Part shown: one piece after another, positions 33,793-44,199 of the stretch | How positions within the stretch are numbered: position 1 is the stretch's first letter | How the letters are laid out: every line of letters begins with the position of its first letter | DNA from: a virus | IMG/VR virus record: IMGVR_UViG_3300030390_001134 | Coordinates: 1-64,000 of that record | Strand: one strand, 5' to 3' | Length of the DNA: 64,000 nt | Made by a program: the position numbers and the translations under genes | Notes under the pieces: generated by a model | Seen by the model: only the letters and a program-made list of their open reading frames with translations | Databases searched by the model: none | Told to the model about the DNA's origin: nothing

Positions 33793-34974
33793 ATGGCAGA
33801 ATCAACGGGAGTAAATTATAATTTAGGTAGTGATACACTGCGAGCGGTTCGCGACGCTGGGCTAGGAGGAGAAGCTAGGGAGCAGTTGCAGAAATCCGTA
33901 ACAGCGGATGCTATAGGTGGTATCGCGCAAGGCGTGGTTGATAAAATAGAGAAGAAGCAAGAGGACACAGCTACGCGATTAGAGAATTGGGATTCAGGTT
34001 TCGATGCTATGGGTGATAGAGGATCGTGGGCATCTGGCGAGTTGTTTGATCAGTTTCAAACTATGGAAGCTGGTTATAGAGATGAGTATGTAGAAGCGGT
34101 TAGAACTGGTGATAAGCAAGCTCAGCAGAGAATGTTAAAAGACCAAGCTGCTAGAGCTTCTGGATTAGATGGGTGGAAGGAGACTATGGAAACCGCTAAG
34201 CAAATAAATGACATGCCAGGCGGAGGATGGAGTAATACTTTTAAAGGTGACGAGGAATCACTGGAGATAATGAACGCTCTAACAACGTTGGATGGTAAGT
34301 CGGCTGTAACAAAGTTTGGAGAAAATGGCGAGATGGTATTTGAGATAAAGCTACCCGGCCCACCTGCAAAAACGGTTACAAAAACGCGACGTCAAATAGA
34401 CGACATGATTGCAAAGGGTACTAAACCCCTTAAGCTAAAGCAAGACATGGGGGAAAGGTTAATAAAAATTAGGAAAGACGCAGAGGAAGGAAAAAGCGAT
34501 TGGGATGAAAACAGATCTTACCAGAATGTTGTTGACTCAATAGATGAAAACAATGTTAGCCATTATTTTAACGAGAACATTTTAGGTAAAACAACTTTCA
34601 GAGAAGATTTTATTGCCAAAGAGAATCCTGTTTGGAGTAAACCAATTAACATTGAAAGCAATCTCACTCTTATGAGTGCGGACCCTACCCCAGATGGTGT
34701 TATTTCTGAAGGTGATTGGGTACTTATGATTGAAGACAGTGCCACGAAAGAGCTTATAATGGACGAGATGGAACGTCAACCAGATATAGCAAAGCATTAC
34801 ATAGCTGACTGGGTTGTCAATACTGAAAAGCAGAACGTTACAGATGGGCAAACAAAGCGTGCTAACGAAAACATAAAAGAGTACTATGAGAACCTTCCGA
34901 ATGCAAAATTAAAAGCGGAGTTTTATAAAGAACATAGTGCTGAGCTAAAGAAAGCTTACGACGCCAATTTTTAG
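33793..34974 (+). CDS. Internal virion protein candidate
   Basis: The 393-aa product (start MAESTGVNYNLGSDTLRAVR) is helical, acidic and rich in Met and Trp, with no membrane span. It lies between the gp14-like gene and the 3069-aa giant, the usual place for the second ejection protein of podoviruses (T7 gp15 position). Function by context only. Confidence 0.55.
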   Translation: MAESTGVNYNLGSDTLRAVRDAGLGGEAREQLQKSVTADAIGGIAQGVVDKIEKKQEDTATRLENWDSGFDAMGDRGSWASGELFDQFQTMEAGYRDEYVEAVRTGDKQAQQRMLKDQAARASGLDGWKETMETAKQINDMPGGGWSNTFKGDEESLEIMNALTTLDGKSAVTKFGENGEMVFEIKLPGPPAKTVTKTRRQIDDMIAKGTKPLKLKQDMGERLIKIRKDAEEGKSDWDENRSYQNVVDSIDENNVSHYFNENILGKTTFREDFIAKENPVWSKPINIESNLTLMSADPTPDGVISEGDWVLMIEDSATKELIMDEMERQPDIAKHYIADWVVNTEKQNVTDGQTKRANENIKEYYENLPNAKLKAEFYKEHSAELKKAYDANF

Positions 34975-34989
34975 TAGAAACTAAACAAT

Positions 34990-37900
34990 ATGAACGGACA
35001 GCAACAAGGTTACCCAGAAGAGTTACAGATTGTCGTAGATAAAATGAAGGCTAATAGAGAGCCTCAGTTTAATATTGACATTATGGTACAGAGCTACTAC
35101 GCATCTAAACAGGATGCAGGCTCAGGGCCAGAGCCGACACCGGTAGCTGGTCAACAAGAAGTAGAGGAGAACGTTGGTATTCCAAAAGAATCATCTATTG
35201 ACCAAGAGTGGTGGGACAATGCTGGACTAGATAGGAGCTCTTACTTTGACGAGCAAGGTAATATGTTACCACCTCCTAGTGTTCTTACAACGGTTGATCC
35301 CGGTTGGGATCAGATACGTTTAGAAGAAGAGAACGCTATCAAAGCTCAAGCTGCTTTAGAAAGCGCTGAAAGCTACGACTCAACAGATATAAGCGAAGGT
35401 GAGGGTGATAGTGAGTATAGCACTCAAAGCATTGTTGAAGACAGTGTAGCTACGGAGGAGCAGAGGAAAGAGAACATAGAAAAAGCCTCTGCTGACTATC
35501 AAGAGTTTATTGATGCATCCTTTGCTTATAACTCTATAACAGACGAAGACAAAGCTAGAGAAGCTGATCTTGTATCTAAATGGGAGAAAGACGGTTTAGC
35601 TATGGTGATGGGCGAAATACCCACTATAAATTATTTCGGTCTTGGTAGTGGAAACATGTTAACTGTTGACAACTACGTTGCATACAAGCGTCGCAGGGCT
35701 AGAAACCCAGAAAGCATGGACTTTGATCCTACGTTACCTAGTTACATAGAGGTTAAGCACAACGAATATGAATCTAACCCCACGTTTAGAGATGCAAAAA
35801 TAAATATTGCGAAAAGCGAATATGCTAAAAAGGCAGGGTTAAGCGAGAGTGAAACAAAAAAGCTGCTTAAGGCTAACATTGATCCAGCTAATGCAGAGTC
35901 TATGGAGCCTTTTTCTACTTTTGACGAGGATGGAAATGTAGTTTCTTTTGAGAATGAGTACAAGAACATAGACCCAAACCAATCTGGTAGGATTTTATCT
36001 GATGGATCTAAGCTAGGTGACAAGTTACGTAAGGGTGTTGAGGATAAATTAACTGCTCAGAATGACGCTGAAAGTCAGAGGGCTAACGTGAAAAAGTTTG
36101 TTGAAGCATTACCATCGTACTCAAAGACGTCTGCTACTGGTGCGGTAGTAAAAGCTGCAACAGGGTTGGATCTTGGATTGTTTTTAAAGAGTGATGCGCA
36201 GAAACTAATTGAAAAGCGAGCTAAAGAGGATTTTAAGTTATTAGAAAGCAACGTGCAAAAAATAGCTTCTGAAGCAGACGTAGTAGGTTCTCAGATCAAA
36301 AACAACGGTGCTCTTTTAACTAAAGCCCATGAAGATCTAAAAGCGCTGGGTGATGTTCGGGCTAAGATAAATGAGTTAAAAAACGGGGAGTATACTACTG
36401 AGGCCCAGGTTAAAAACGCTAATCAAAAAATAAGCGCGCTGGTAAATGACTACACAGCTAAGTTTAACGCGTTTGATAAATACAGAAAAGCTAACAGCAC
36501 TTTAAATAACGCAGCTGCAAGGATTGGAGCGGAGATAAAGGATCTAGACGTGAAGGTAAAAGACCTAGGCGCGTTTACAGAGTTTATTGGGGATAATCAT
36601 CAGATAGGTACACAAATGGCTTGGTCTGCTGCAAACGCTGCTATAGACCTTGGTCAAGGCTTTATGGACTTTGCATATATGGCTAATCCTTTTGGCGCTT
36701 TATCTGACGAGTTGATTGATTGGGCTGGTGAAGACTCTCTTGCAGCATCTATAGTGGAAGGAGTTAGGATAGCAGCTGCACCTATGACAGGAGGTTTAAG
36801 TTTATACTCAGGGGACAGGAGGGACGATATGCGAGATGCTATAGATAATTTTCAAGAAAACGTATCGTCTAAAATTGAACAGCCACCTGCGTTTAGTAGT
36901 ATAAAAGATGTAGGTAGCTTTGCTGAGTGGGCAGCTGTAACAGGTATTGCTCAAGCGCCTCAATTAGCTTTAATGTATGCCAGTGGCGGTACGTCTGGTT
37001 TACTTTTAATGGGTGCCGGTGCAGCTGGAACGAAGTACAACGAGATGGAAGAGAACCGCGAGACCTACAGAGAGTCTGGTGGGTTATATGGTATAGATCA
37101 CTCTTTCGCCAGCATGCTTGCCGTATCAACGTTTACAGGTGCTGTTGAGGCATTGTCTGAGAAAGTTACACTAGGACAGCTTAATGCTGCGGGTAGAACT
37201 TTGAAAAACGAAGTGTTTAAAGCAAGTGGCAGAAGAGGCATTGCGAAGTATTTAAGAAACGACGTGTTTACTAAGGATTCTTTTAGATCAACTCTTCGAG
37301 GGGGAAAAGACTTGTTTGAGGAAGGCGGCTCAGAGTTCCTAGCAACCGTAGGCGGTAACGCTTTAACTATAGCATCAGGGGATAAATCTGTAGGGCTTTG
37401 GGATGGCGGTCTTGAGTCGTTTGTTACAGGAGCTATGATAAGTTCTACTATTAAAACACCTTCTTTATTCAGGTCCGCCGTAGCTCCTTTCCAGTCTAAG
37501 ACAACTTCAGAGATCTTAAACAATAATCTTGATATTATTGAAAGGAACCGTGCTGTTGCTTCTGGAGAGACCGGGGCTTCAGCCGATGCGGTGCAGTTTG
37601 CTCAAGATATTATAGCTGAAGCTGTTCACGAAAATAAGTTGGCCTTAGAGTTAGACATTAAAAGGGTGGACGCGTACGAAGACGCTGATAAGTCTAGGCT
37701 GATAAATATAGAATCAGATAACATAGATCTTCGCCGTAAGGCAACCGCTATAGTTCAAGATGAAACATTAGATGAGTCTCAGAAAAAAGAGATGATTAAT
37801 GATCTTCAGACAAAGCTTGATAATAATATTGCTGAGAAGCAAGCTATTATAGAAAAATACCCTGAAGATGTAGTTAATAAAAAGTACAGTGAGACATCAT

Positions 37901-40900
37901 TAGGCCGTCAACCCGCATCTCAAACATTTGAAGAGAATATAGAATTCGCTAAAAAGCATAGCGCTTTGTATGGGTTAGAGGTTAACGACACTATGAGCCC
38001 TGCGGAAATAGAAGCTTACTTATTAAAGAAAGGGTATTCTGAAAAGGATGCAAAGGATGGTAGAAAATCGGATGGGTTTATTGTTGGAGATGATATAATA
38101 ATAAACAGAGAGGTTGCAATGGCTAAGAACGCCGTCACTGTCGGTAGCCACGAGTTATTGCATGGTATACTTAGAAAAGCAATGGGCGATAAAGCTCTTT
38201 CAACTCAAGTTATATCGCAGCTAAAAAAATCTATTGGTAGCCAATGGTCTGTAGTTCAACAGAGAATAGACGAGAACTACACTCCTGAGTACATGGCTTT
38301 AAATCCAGACGAGTACTTAACTCTTGTCTCGGATGCTATAGCTAAAGGAGAGATTACTTATCAAGAGACTGTATTTGACAAGCTAAGAGATTCTCTTAAC
38401 GAGATACCTATATTTAAAAAGTACTTCCCTAATATTAAATTCAAAACAGGTAGAGACGTATACCGTTTCTTAAGAGAGTATAATAAAAGCATACACAAAG
38501 GCGCACTAGCGACTGACATTGTAAAAGCAACGCAGACCGATGAGGATGTTGAAAGAACCGAAGACCAAGTTAAAAAAGATGGTATAAAGAAATCTCTAAC
38601 TTCAGACCAGAAGAAAGCCGCTGCTAAAAATGTTAAAGAACTAGGAGCTAAAGAAACAAATAAGTCTTGGAGAAGAGGTGGTGCAGATGCTGCTATAAAA
38701 GATATAAAAGACAACGGTTACTTTGACGCTCTTATAGCTTCTAAGTATAAAGTTAAACCTGTACCTAGAGATTTTGTTGAAAAGGTTTACTCTGAGATAA
38801 CGCCACATATTAAGAGGTTTAAGCCAGAGCAGAACGACAACCTATTTGCTTACATAAATAGTCAGATAGGAAACAAAGCTGGTAACGTATATAACAAGGA
38901 GTATAAGGTTGATGAGGCTATGCGTGGATCGAAAGACATCGACGCTAAGACTTCTGAGGGCGCTCCGGTAATTCAAGTGGCAGCGGAGACTGACACTGAT
39001 GTAACGTCATTTGAAGAGCAAGACATGTCTATGCAAGCTCAAGCTAAAAGAACAAAATTAGCTGAGCAAGGTAAGTCTGAATCAGATAGGTACTCTGGTC
39101 TTAGAACTGAACTAGGTTTAGAAAAACCTATGATGGATAAAGTACGTCAGGCTGTCATGAAGACATTCGGTACAAAGTTACCTGATGTAAACTCTAAGAA
39201 GTTTAAAGCCGCATTACAGAAAGCTTATAGAACTGAGCTAAAGAAACCTATCCAAGATATGATAGGTAAAGGCGCTACGTACGAAACTTTCTTAGCGGAA
39301 AACTTTCCTACTGTATTTAAGTTTCTGCCAAAAGAAACGTTACTTCAGATGGAGCGTAACGTAGCTCCTGAGAATAGAATATTTACTAAGTCAGAGAGAA
39401 TAACTAAACCCACAGAAGTTGACAAGTTGATTAGTGACGGTTTACTACCTAAAGAAACTAATAGACTATCTGGCCCAACTCTAATCACCAAACTACCTTA
39501 CCCTGGTTCTAAAAAAGTTATGGCTTATTTTAGAGGCCAGAACATGGATAACGCTCTTGGGTATAAGGTAGGTGCATCTACGCTTGGCACTAGGAAAGAT
39601 AAGCTAGCTATGGAAATGGGTGTCGAACTTGGGTTTGATGCGACTATGGAGACCGTGCAACAGCCTGAGGTAGCTGAACGAAGAGAGAGCATATTAGAAT
39701 TAACGGGTCAAGTACAAGCTGAAAACGACGTATCGGTTATGGCTAAGCAAATCGATAGGGACCCAAACATTAAGTTTAGTAATACCAGTAACAAGTCCCC
39801 AAGCGATATATTCGCGGATCAAACTATGTCTTTAGTTAAAGACGTTGTTAACAATGGGTTTGAGACAGTTTTTACTGAAGATGGTAAACTTGTTGAGGGT
39901 TATCCCGGTGACTTTAGTAAAAAAGCTGTTGACTTTGCTTACAACTTGTGGGATGACGGAACGTTGCATGACGGTAAGAGTATAGGTTTTAAGGCTAAAG
40001 TTGCTTTAAGTGAAAGTTTTTCTAACGAAATCAAAGAAACTTACAAGAGCGATGGTAACCTAAGAAACAACGAAGCTGCGTTAGATAGATTATACGAAGC
40101 TGTTTCTGTGCTAACAACAAAGCTAGGACCAGAAGTTATGGACGCTATAGGTTTTGAAATCGCTGGTTTCAAAAACAGGGTCATGGACTCTCCTAAGCTT
40201 AAAAGAGACGGAACTCCTGGACGGTTTTACGAGCGCCTTCAAAAGCTATCTAAAAGAGTCAGGGAAAGTGTAGGTGCTTCACTTCCTTTTGGATTAGATT
40301 TAAAAGGCGTTTCTATAATGAACAAAAACGCTGGAGCAAAAAGCATATTTGGTAAGGTACAGAAAATACTAAACGAAGATATAACGCGAGATGCTAAGCT
40401 TGTAAAGCTTGCTGAGTTACAACCTGAGATAGATGCCGCAAACGAAGCTAATATAAAGTTAGCTAAACATATATCAACTGTTTTAATTAATGGTGTTAGA
40501 GATGGCTCTATTGATCAGGTTTCAGCGCTACACTTATTGCAAGCACAAACAGGTATTGTTAACGGGTTTAGAGGTTTATCTAGGTTAGATTTAATAACAG
40601 TTTTAGATGGGTCTCAAAAACCTGGAGAAACACACCCGCACTATAAGAGGATATATAGAGAGCTGTCTAAAACAATGCCTAAAGACCAAGCTAAGATAGA
40701 GGCTATTAAACGTACTGGAACAAAAGGCGAGCACTTAGCCCCAAACTCTAACACCATGTTTGAGATAGCTGAGTTATTCAACAGCAGCGAAACAGCTACT
40801 GAACTAGAAAACAAGCTTACTAATATATTTAGAGGTCACTCTCAAATGCACACTACCATAGACCTAACAAAGGTTATGGACAAAAAGGGAGGTGAGACTA

Positions 40901-43900
40901 ACGATACAGACTTTAACAGAGTTAAATTCTTAGACCAAGTAGATATTAACTCAACTGTTAGGGCGGATGGAAAGAGCTTCATAGAGGTTCTTGCTGAAGT
41001 TGAAATAGCTAAAGAGGTTTCAAAGATGAACCTAGCTATAGATCAAAGAAACGAGAGCACTAAGCTTATGGACCAAGCTATTAAAGCATCTCGCTCTAGC
41101 ACTAAGCCTAAAGGTATAACAGTGTTAGACTTTGATGACACGTTGGCTACAACTAAGTCTAATGTTATAGTCACACCTCCAGACCCCGCAACTATCCCTG
41201 GTAAACGCCGCACAAAGAAAAGCAAAATCTCCGATGAGTATGCGGTGACTCCGGGCAAGGATAAGTTTTATAAGAGTGATTCTTATTTAGACCCAGCTCC
41301 TGTAGATCCTGCCCCAGCACCTGGTTCAAGAGAACTAAAGGATATAATAGGCAAGGACCTATCAGTAGGTGGGACTTTTTATGCCGCTAAACCTTTTAAA
41401 CTGAGTGCTGAAGAGTTTGCTAAGCACGGTAGCGAGTTGCTAGCGCAAGGGTATAAGTTTGATTTTTCTGAATTCAACAAGGTTGTTGACGGCAAGACGG
41501 CGCCATTATTTAACAAAGCTATGAAGCTTTCTGGAAAGTTCGGAACAGAGAACATGTTTATCCTTACAGCTAGAGCGCCTCAATCAGCAAAAGCTATTAA
41601 ACAGTTTTTAGATGCGCAAGGTTTAAAGATACCTCTTAAAAATATTACAGGTCTAGGTAAGTCAGAAGCTTCGGCTAAAGCTAACTGGATAGCGGAGAAA
41701 GTGGGTGAGGGTTACAATGACTTTTACTTTGCTGACGACGCTATGCAAAACGTCAAGGCGGTTAAGGATATGCTTGATCAGTTTGATGTAAAAGGTAAAG
41801 TTCAACAAGCGAGATTAAAGTTTAGTAATTCTGGCCCTAAGAAGATGTCTGATATAATAGACGAAAGTCAATTAGACCTTAATAAGATACTAGAGGAAAC
41901 TAAAGGTGTAGGTAAAGACAAAAGATTCTCAGCTGCAAAAGCTAGGCAGCGTGGTAAGAACAAAGGTAAGTTTAAGTTCTTTGTTCCACCTTCAGCAGAT
42001 GACTTTGCTGGGTTGATGTATTCGTTTATGGGTAGAGGTAAGCAAGGTAATAAGCACCACGCGTGGTTTAAGGAAAACCTATTCGACCCGTTCTCAAAAG
42101 GCATGAGACGCCACAAGATGGTTCAGCAGCAGGTGGCCAATGATATGAAAAACCTTAGAAAGGCTATGCCTGACGTAAGGAAGAAGCTAGGTAAAAAAGT
42201 ACCTGGCACAGAGTACACACACGAGGATGCTATAAGAATATACAACTGGAGCCAAGCGGGTCTTGATATACCTGGGTTATCTCAAGCTGACGCTACAGCT
42301 TTGATAAACGCGATTGAGTCTGATCCTAAGCTTCAAGCATTTGCACAAGGTGTTAATTCTATAAGTGAAACTCCGGGTGGCATGGTAGAACCTGGTCCTC
42401 ACTGGACAGGAGGTAATATAGCTTTAGATTTAAAAGAAGCGTTAGACAACGCTAGGGGTAATAACCTTAGGCAATGGGTGGAGAATAAAAATATTATATT
42501 CTCTGAAGCTAACATGAATAAGATAGAAGCTTTGTATGGCTCTAACTTTAGAGAAGCGTTAGAAGACAGTCTATACCGTATGGAAACTGGTAGCACGCAG
42601 AACGTGGGTAAAGATAGGTTGTTAAATAACTTTACAGCTTGGATACACGGTTCTATAGGTACTACTATGTTCTTGAATGCTAGGTCAGCCATGTTGCAGA
42701 TGATCTCTAATGTTAACTTTGTTAACTGGAGTGATAACAATATGCTTAAAGCTGCTGGTGCATTTGCTAATCAAAAGCAGTATTGGAAAGACGTGTCTAT
42801 GATATTCAACTCTCCTTTCTTAAAGCAAAGAAGATCTGGTATTCAGACAGATGTTAACGCAGCTGAGCTTCTAGCTCAAATCAAGGATTCTAAAAACAAA
42901 ATGAAAGCAGCTGTAGCTTACTTGCTACAACTTGGTTTTACCCCTACACAGATTGCGGATAGTTTAGCCATCGCAACAGGTGGCGCTACGTTTTACAGGA
43001 ACAGAATTAAGACATACCTAAAAGATGGTATGTCCCAGGTTGATGCTGAAACAAAAGCCTTTGAGGATATGATGGAGATAGCGGAGGAAACTCAGCAATC
43101 CACTAGAGCAGATAAAATATCTCAGCAGCAAGCTTCTCCTATTGGTAAGTTTATACTAGCTTTCCAGAATACACCTATGCAGTATAACAGGTTGATTAAA
43201 AAAGCGGCGCAAGATCTAGTCAATGGTAGGGGTGACGTAAAAGCTAACGTATCTAGGATTGTTTACTACGGTGGTATTCAAAACTTAATATTCTATGGGT
43301 TGCAAACCGCGTTGTTTGCAGCTTTATTCAGCGATGACGAAGAGGACGAAATAACGGCTAAAAAAACAGAAAGAGTCATGAACGGCATGGTTGATACCTT
43401 GCTACGTGGCTCAGGCATCGCTGGCGCCGCTGTGTCAACTGTTAAAAATGTTATTCTAAAGTTCATGAAGGAGAGCGAAAAGATGAATGACGATAAGTAC
43501 TATACGGATCCTGACTGGGGCAATGTAGTTATAGAGGGTCTTAATATATCTCCGCCTATAGGTATTAAGGCTAGAAAAATTTATAGCGGCCTTAAAACAT
43601 GGGAGTACAATAAAGATGTCATAGATCACATGAGTAAGACAGATCTAGATAATCCTATATACGATGCTATTTCTAGTGTAACAGAGGCAGCAACTAACGT
43701 GCCTTTAAGTAGAGCTTACAGTAAGTATCAAAACATATCAGAGGCACTGAACGCAGAGCATGAGGCGTGGAAAAGAATAGCTATGCTATTGGGTTGGAAC
43801 AAATGGAGTTTTGGAATTAAAAACCAAGATGTAGTTACAGCTAAAAGCGAGGTTAAAGAAATAAAAGCTGAAGAGGCTGAGGAGAGAAAGGAGATGAAGA

Positions 43901-44199
43901 AGCTTGCCAAAGAAGTTGAAAAGCAAGCTGAAAACGAGGTTATTGAAGAAGACAACTTGTTAGATCAGCGAGAAGAAAGAGAGCAAAGTCAAGAAGATAT
44001 AAAATGTGCGGCGGTTACCAGCTCAGGAAAGCGCTGTGGTAAGAAAGTTAAAGGTGACGGAAACTACTGTACTATACACGAAACCGTTGAGGCAAGAAAG
44101 GATGGTAAAAAAATACAGTGCGCTCACATTAAGCCAGATGGTAAAAGGTGTAAAATGAAAACAACAAATAAATCAGGTAAATGCTACTATCACGATTAA
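34990..44199 (+). CDS. Giant multidomain internal virion protein (HExxH, HAD, zinc tail)
   Basis: The 3069-aa product takes the place of T7 gp16-type ejection proteins. A probable zinc metallopeptidase site VGSHELLHGIL lies near residue 1054. A HAD phosphatase is visible from 2047: LDFDDTLA (motif I), ILTARAP (about 2190) and FADDAMQ (about 2246). The order is that of polynucleotide 3'-phosphatase-type HADs. Several Ala/Gly-rich segments (about 575-700) could enter membranes. The last 65 residues carry two C-C-C-H repeats (RCGKK...YCTIH and QCAHIKPDGKRCK...CYYH). The next gene starts 19 bp inside its end. Confidence 0.75.
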   Translation: MNGQQQGYPEELQIVVDKMKANREPQFNIDIMVQSYYASKQDAGSGPEPTPVAGQQEVEENVGIPKESSIDQEWWDNAGLDRSSYFDEQGNMLPPPSVLTTVDPGWDQIRLEEENAIKAQAALESAESYDSTDISEGEGDSEYSTQSIVEDSVATEEQRKENIEKASADYQEFIDASFAYNSITDEDKAREADLVSKWEKDGLAMVMGEIPTINYFGLGSGNMLTVDNYVAYKRRRARNPESMDFDPTLPSYIEVKHNEYESNPTFRDAKINIAKSEYAKKAGLSESETKKLLKANIDPANAESMEPFSTFDEDGNVVSFENEYKNIDPNQSGRILSDGSKLGDKLRKGVEDKLTAQNDAESQRANVKKFVEALPSYSKTSATGAVVKAATGLDLGLFLKSDAQKLIEKRAKEDFKLLESNVQKIASEADVVGSQIKNNGALLTKAHEDLKALGDVRAKINELKNGEYTTEAQVKNANQKISALVNDYTAKFNAFDKYRKANSTLNNAAARIGAEIKDLDVKVKDLGAFTEFIGDNHQIGTQMAWSAANAAIDLGQGFMDFAYMANPFGALSDELIDWAGEDSLAASIVEGVRIAAAPMTGGLSLYSGDRRDDMRDAIDNFQENVSSKIEQPPAFSSIKDVGSFAEWAAVTGIAQAPQLALMYASGGTSGLLLMGAGAAGTKYNEMEENRETYRESGGLYGIDHSFASMLAVSTFTGAVEALSEKVTLGQLNAAGRTLKNEVFKASGRRGIAKYLRNDVFTKDSFRSTLRGGKDLFEEGGSEFLATVGGNALTIASGDKSVGLWDGGLESFVTGAMISSTIKTPSLFRSAVAPFQSKTTSEILNNNLDIIERNRAVASGETGASADAVQFAQDIIAEAVHENKLALELDIKRVDAYEDADKSRLINIESDNIDLRRKATAIVQDETLDESQKKEMINDLQTKLDNNIAEKQAIIEKYPEDVVNKKYSETSLGRQPASQTFEENIEFAKKHSALYGLEVNDTMSPAEIEAYLLKKGYSEKDAKDGRKSDGFIVGDDIIINREVAMAKNAVTVGSHELLHGILRKAMGDKALSTQVISQLKKSIGSQWSVVQQRIDENYTPEYMALNPDEYLTLVSDAIAKGEITYQETVFDKLRDSLNEIPIFKKYFPNIKFKTGRDVYRFLREYNKSIHKGALATDIVKATQTDEDVERTEDQVKKDGIKKSLTSDQKKAAAKNVKELGAKETNKSWRRGGADAAIKDIKDNGYFDALIASKYKVKPVPRDFVEKVYSEITPHIKRFKPEQNDNLFAYINSQIGNKAGNVYNKEYKVDEAMRGSKDIDAKTSEGAPVIQVAAETDTDVTSFEEQDMSMQAQAKRTKLAEQGKSESDRYSGLRTELGLEKPMMDKVRQAVMKTFGTKLPDVNSKKFKAALQKAYRTELKKPIQDMIGKGATYETFLAENFPTVFKFLPKETLLQMERNVAPENRIFTKSERITKPTEVDKLISDGLLPKETNRLSGPTLITKLPYPGSKKVMAYFRGQNMDNALGYKVGASTLGTRKDKLAMEMGVELGFDATMETVQQPEVAERRESILELTGQVQAENDVSVMAKQIDRDPNIKFSNTSNKSPSDIFADQTMSLVKDVVNNGFETVFTEDGKLVEGYPGDFSKKAVDFAYNLWDDGTLHDGKSIGFKAKVALSESFSNEIKETYKSDGNLRNNEAALDRLYEAVSVLTTKLGPEVMDAIGFEIAGFKNRVMDSPKLKRDGTPGRFYERLQKLSKRVRESVGASLPFGLDLKGVSIMNKNAGAKSIFGKVQKILNEDITRDAKLVKLAELQPEIDAANEANIKLAKHISTVLINGVRDGSIDQVSALHLLQAQTGIVNGFRGLSRLDLITVLDGSQKPGETHPHYKRIYRELSKTMPKDQAKIEAIKRTGTKGEHLAPNSNTMFEIAELFNSSETATELENKLTNIFRGHSQMHTTIDLTKVMDKKGGETNDTDFNRVKFLDQVDINSTVRADGKSFIEVLAEVEIAKEVSKMNLAIDQRNESTKLMDQAIKASRSSTKPKGITVLDFDDTLATTKSNVIVTPPDPATIPGKRRTKKSKISDEYAVTPGKDKFYKSDSYLDPAPVDPAPAPGSRELKDIIGKDLSVGGTFYAAKPFKLSAEEFAKHGSELLAQGYKFDFSEFNKVVDGKTAPLFNKAMKLSGKFGTENMFILTARAPQSAKAIKQFLDAQGLKIPLKNITGLGKSEASAKANWIAEKVGEGYNDFYFADDAMQNVKAVKDMLDQFDVKGKVQQARLKFSNSGPKKMSDIIDESQLDLNKILEETKGVGKDKRFSAAKARQRGKNKGKFKFFVPPSADDFAGLMYSFMGRGKQGNKHHAWFKENLFDPFSKGMRRHKMVQQQVANDMKNLRKAMPDVRKKLGKKVPGTEYTHEDAIRIYNWSQAGLDIPGLSQADATALINAIESDPKLQAFAQGVNSISETPGGMVEPGPHWTGGNIALDLKEALDNARGNNLRQWVENKNIIFSEANMNKIEALYGSNFREALEDSLYRMETGSTQNVGKDRLLNNFTAWIHGSIGTTMFLNARSAMLQMISNVNFVNWSDNNMLKAAGAFANQKQYWKDVSMIFNSPFLKQRRSGIQTDVNAAELLAQIKDSKNKMKAAVAYLLQLGFTPTQIADSLAIATGGATFYRNRIKTYLKDGMSQVDAETKAFEDMMEIAEETQQSTRADKISQQQASPIGKFILAFQNTPMQYNRLIKKAAQDLVNGRGDVKANVSRIVYYGGIQNLIFYGLQTALFAALFSDDEEDEITAKKTERVMNGMVDTLLRGSGIAGAAVSTVKNVILKFMKESEKMNDDKYYTDPDWGNVVIEGLNISPPIGIKARKIYSGLKTWEYNKDVIDHMSKTDLDNPIYDAISSVTEAATNVPLSRAYSKYQNISEALNAEHEAWKRIAMLLGWNKWSFGIKNQDVVTAKSEVKEIKAEEAEERKEMKKLAKEVEKQAENEVIEEDNLLDQREEREQSQEDIKCAAVTSSGKRCGKKVKGDGNYCTIHETVEARKDGKKIQCAHIKPDGKRCKMKTTNKSGKCYYHD

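Noticed and set aside
44181-44199. Possible frameshift joining the 3069-aa gene to the barrel gene
   Set aside because: The second frame begins with its own ATG and a clean signal peptide, and similar overlaps occur throughout the genome. No slippery sequence is evident.
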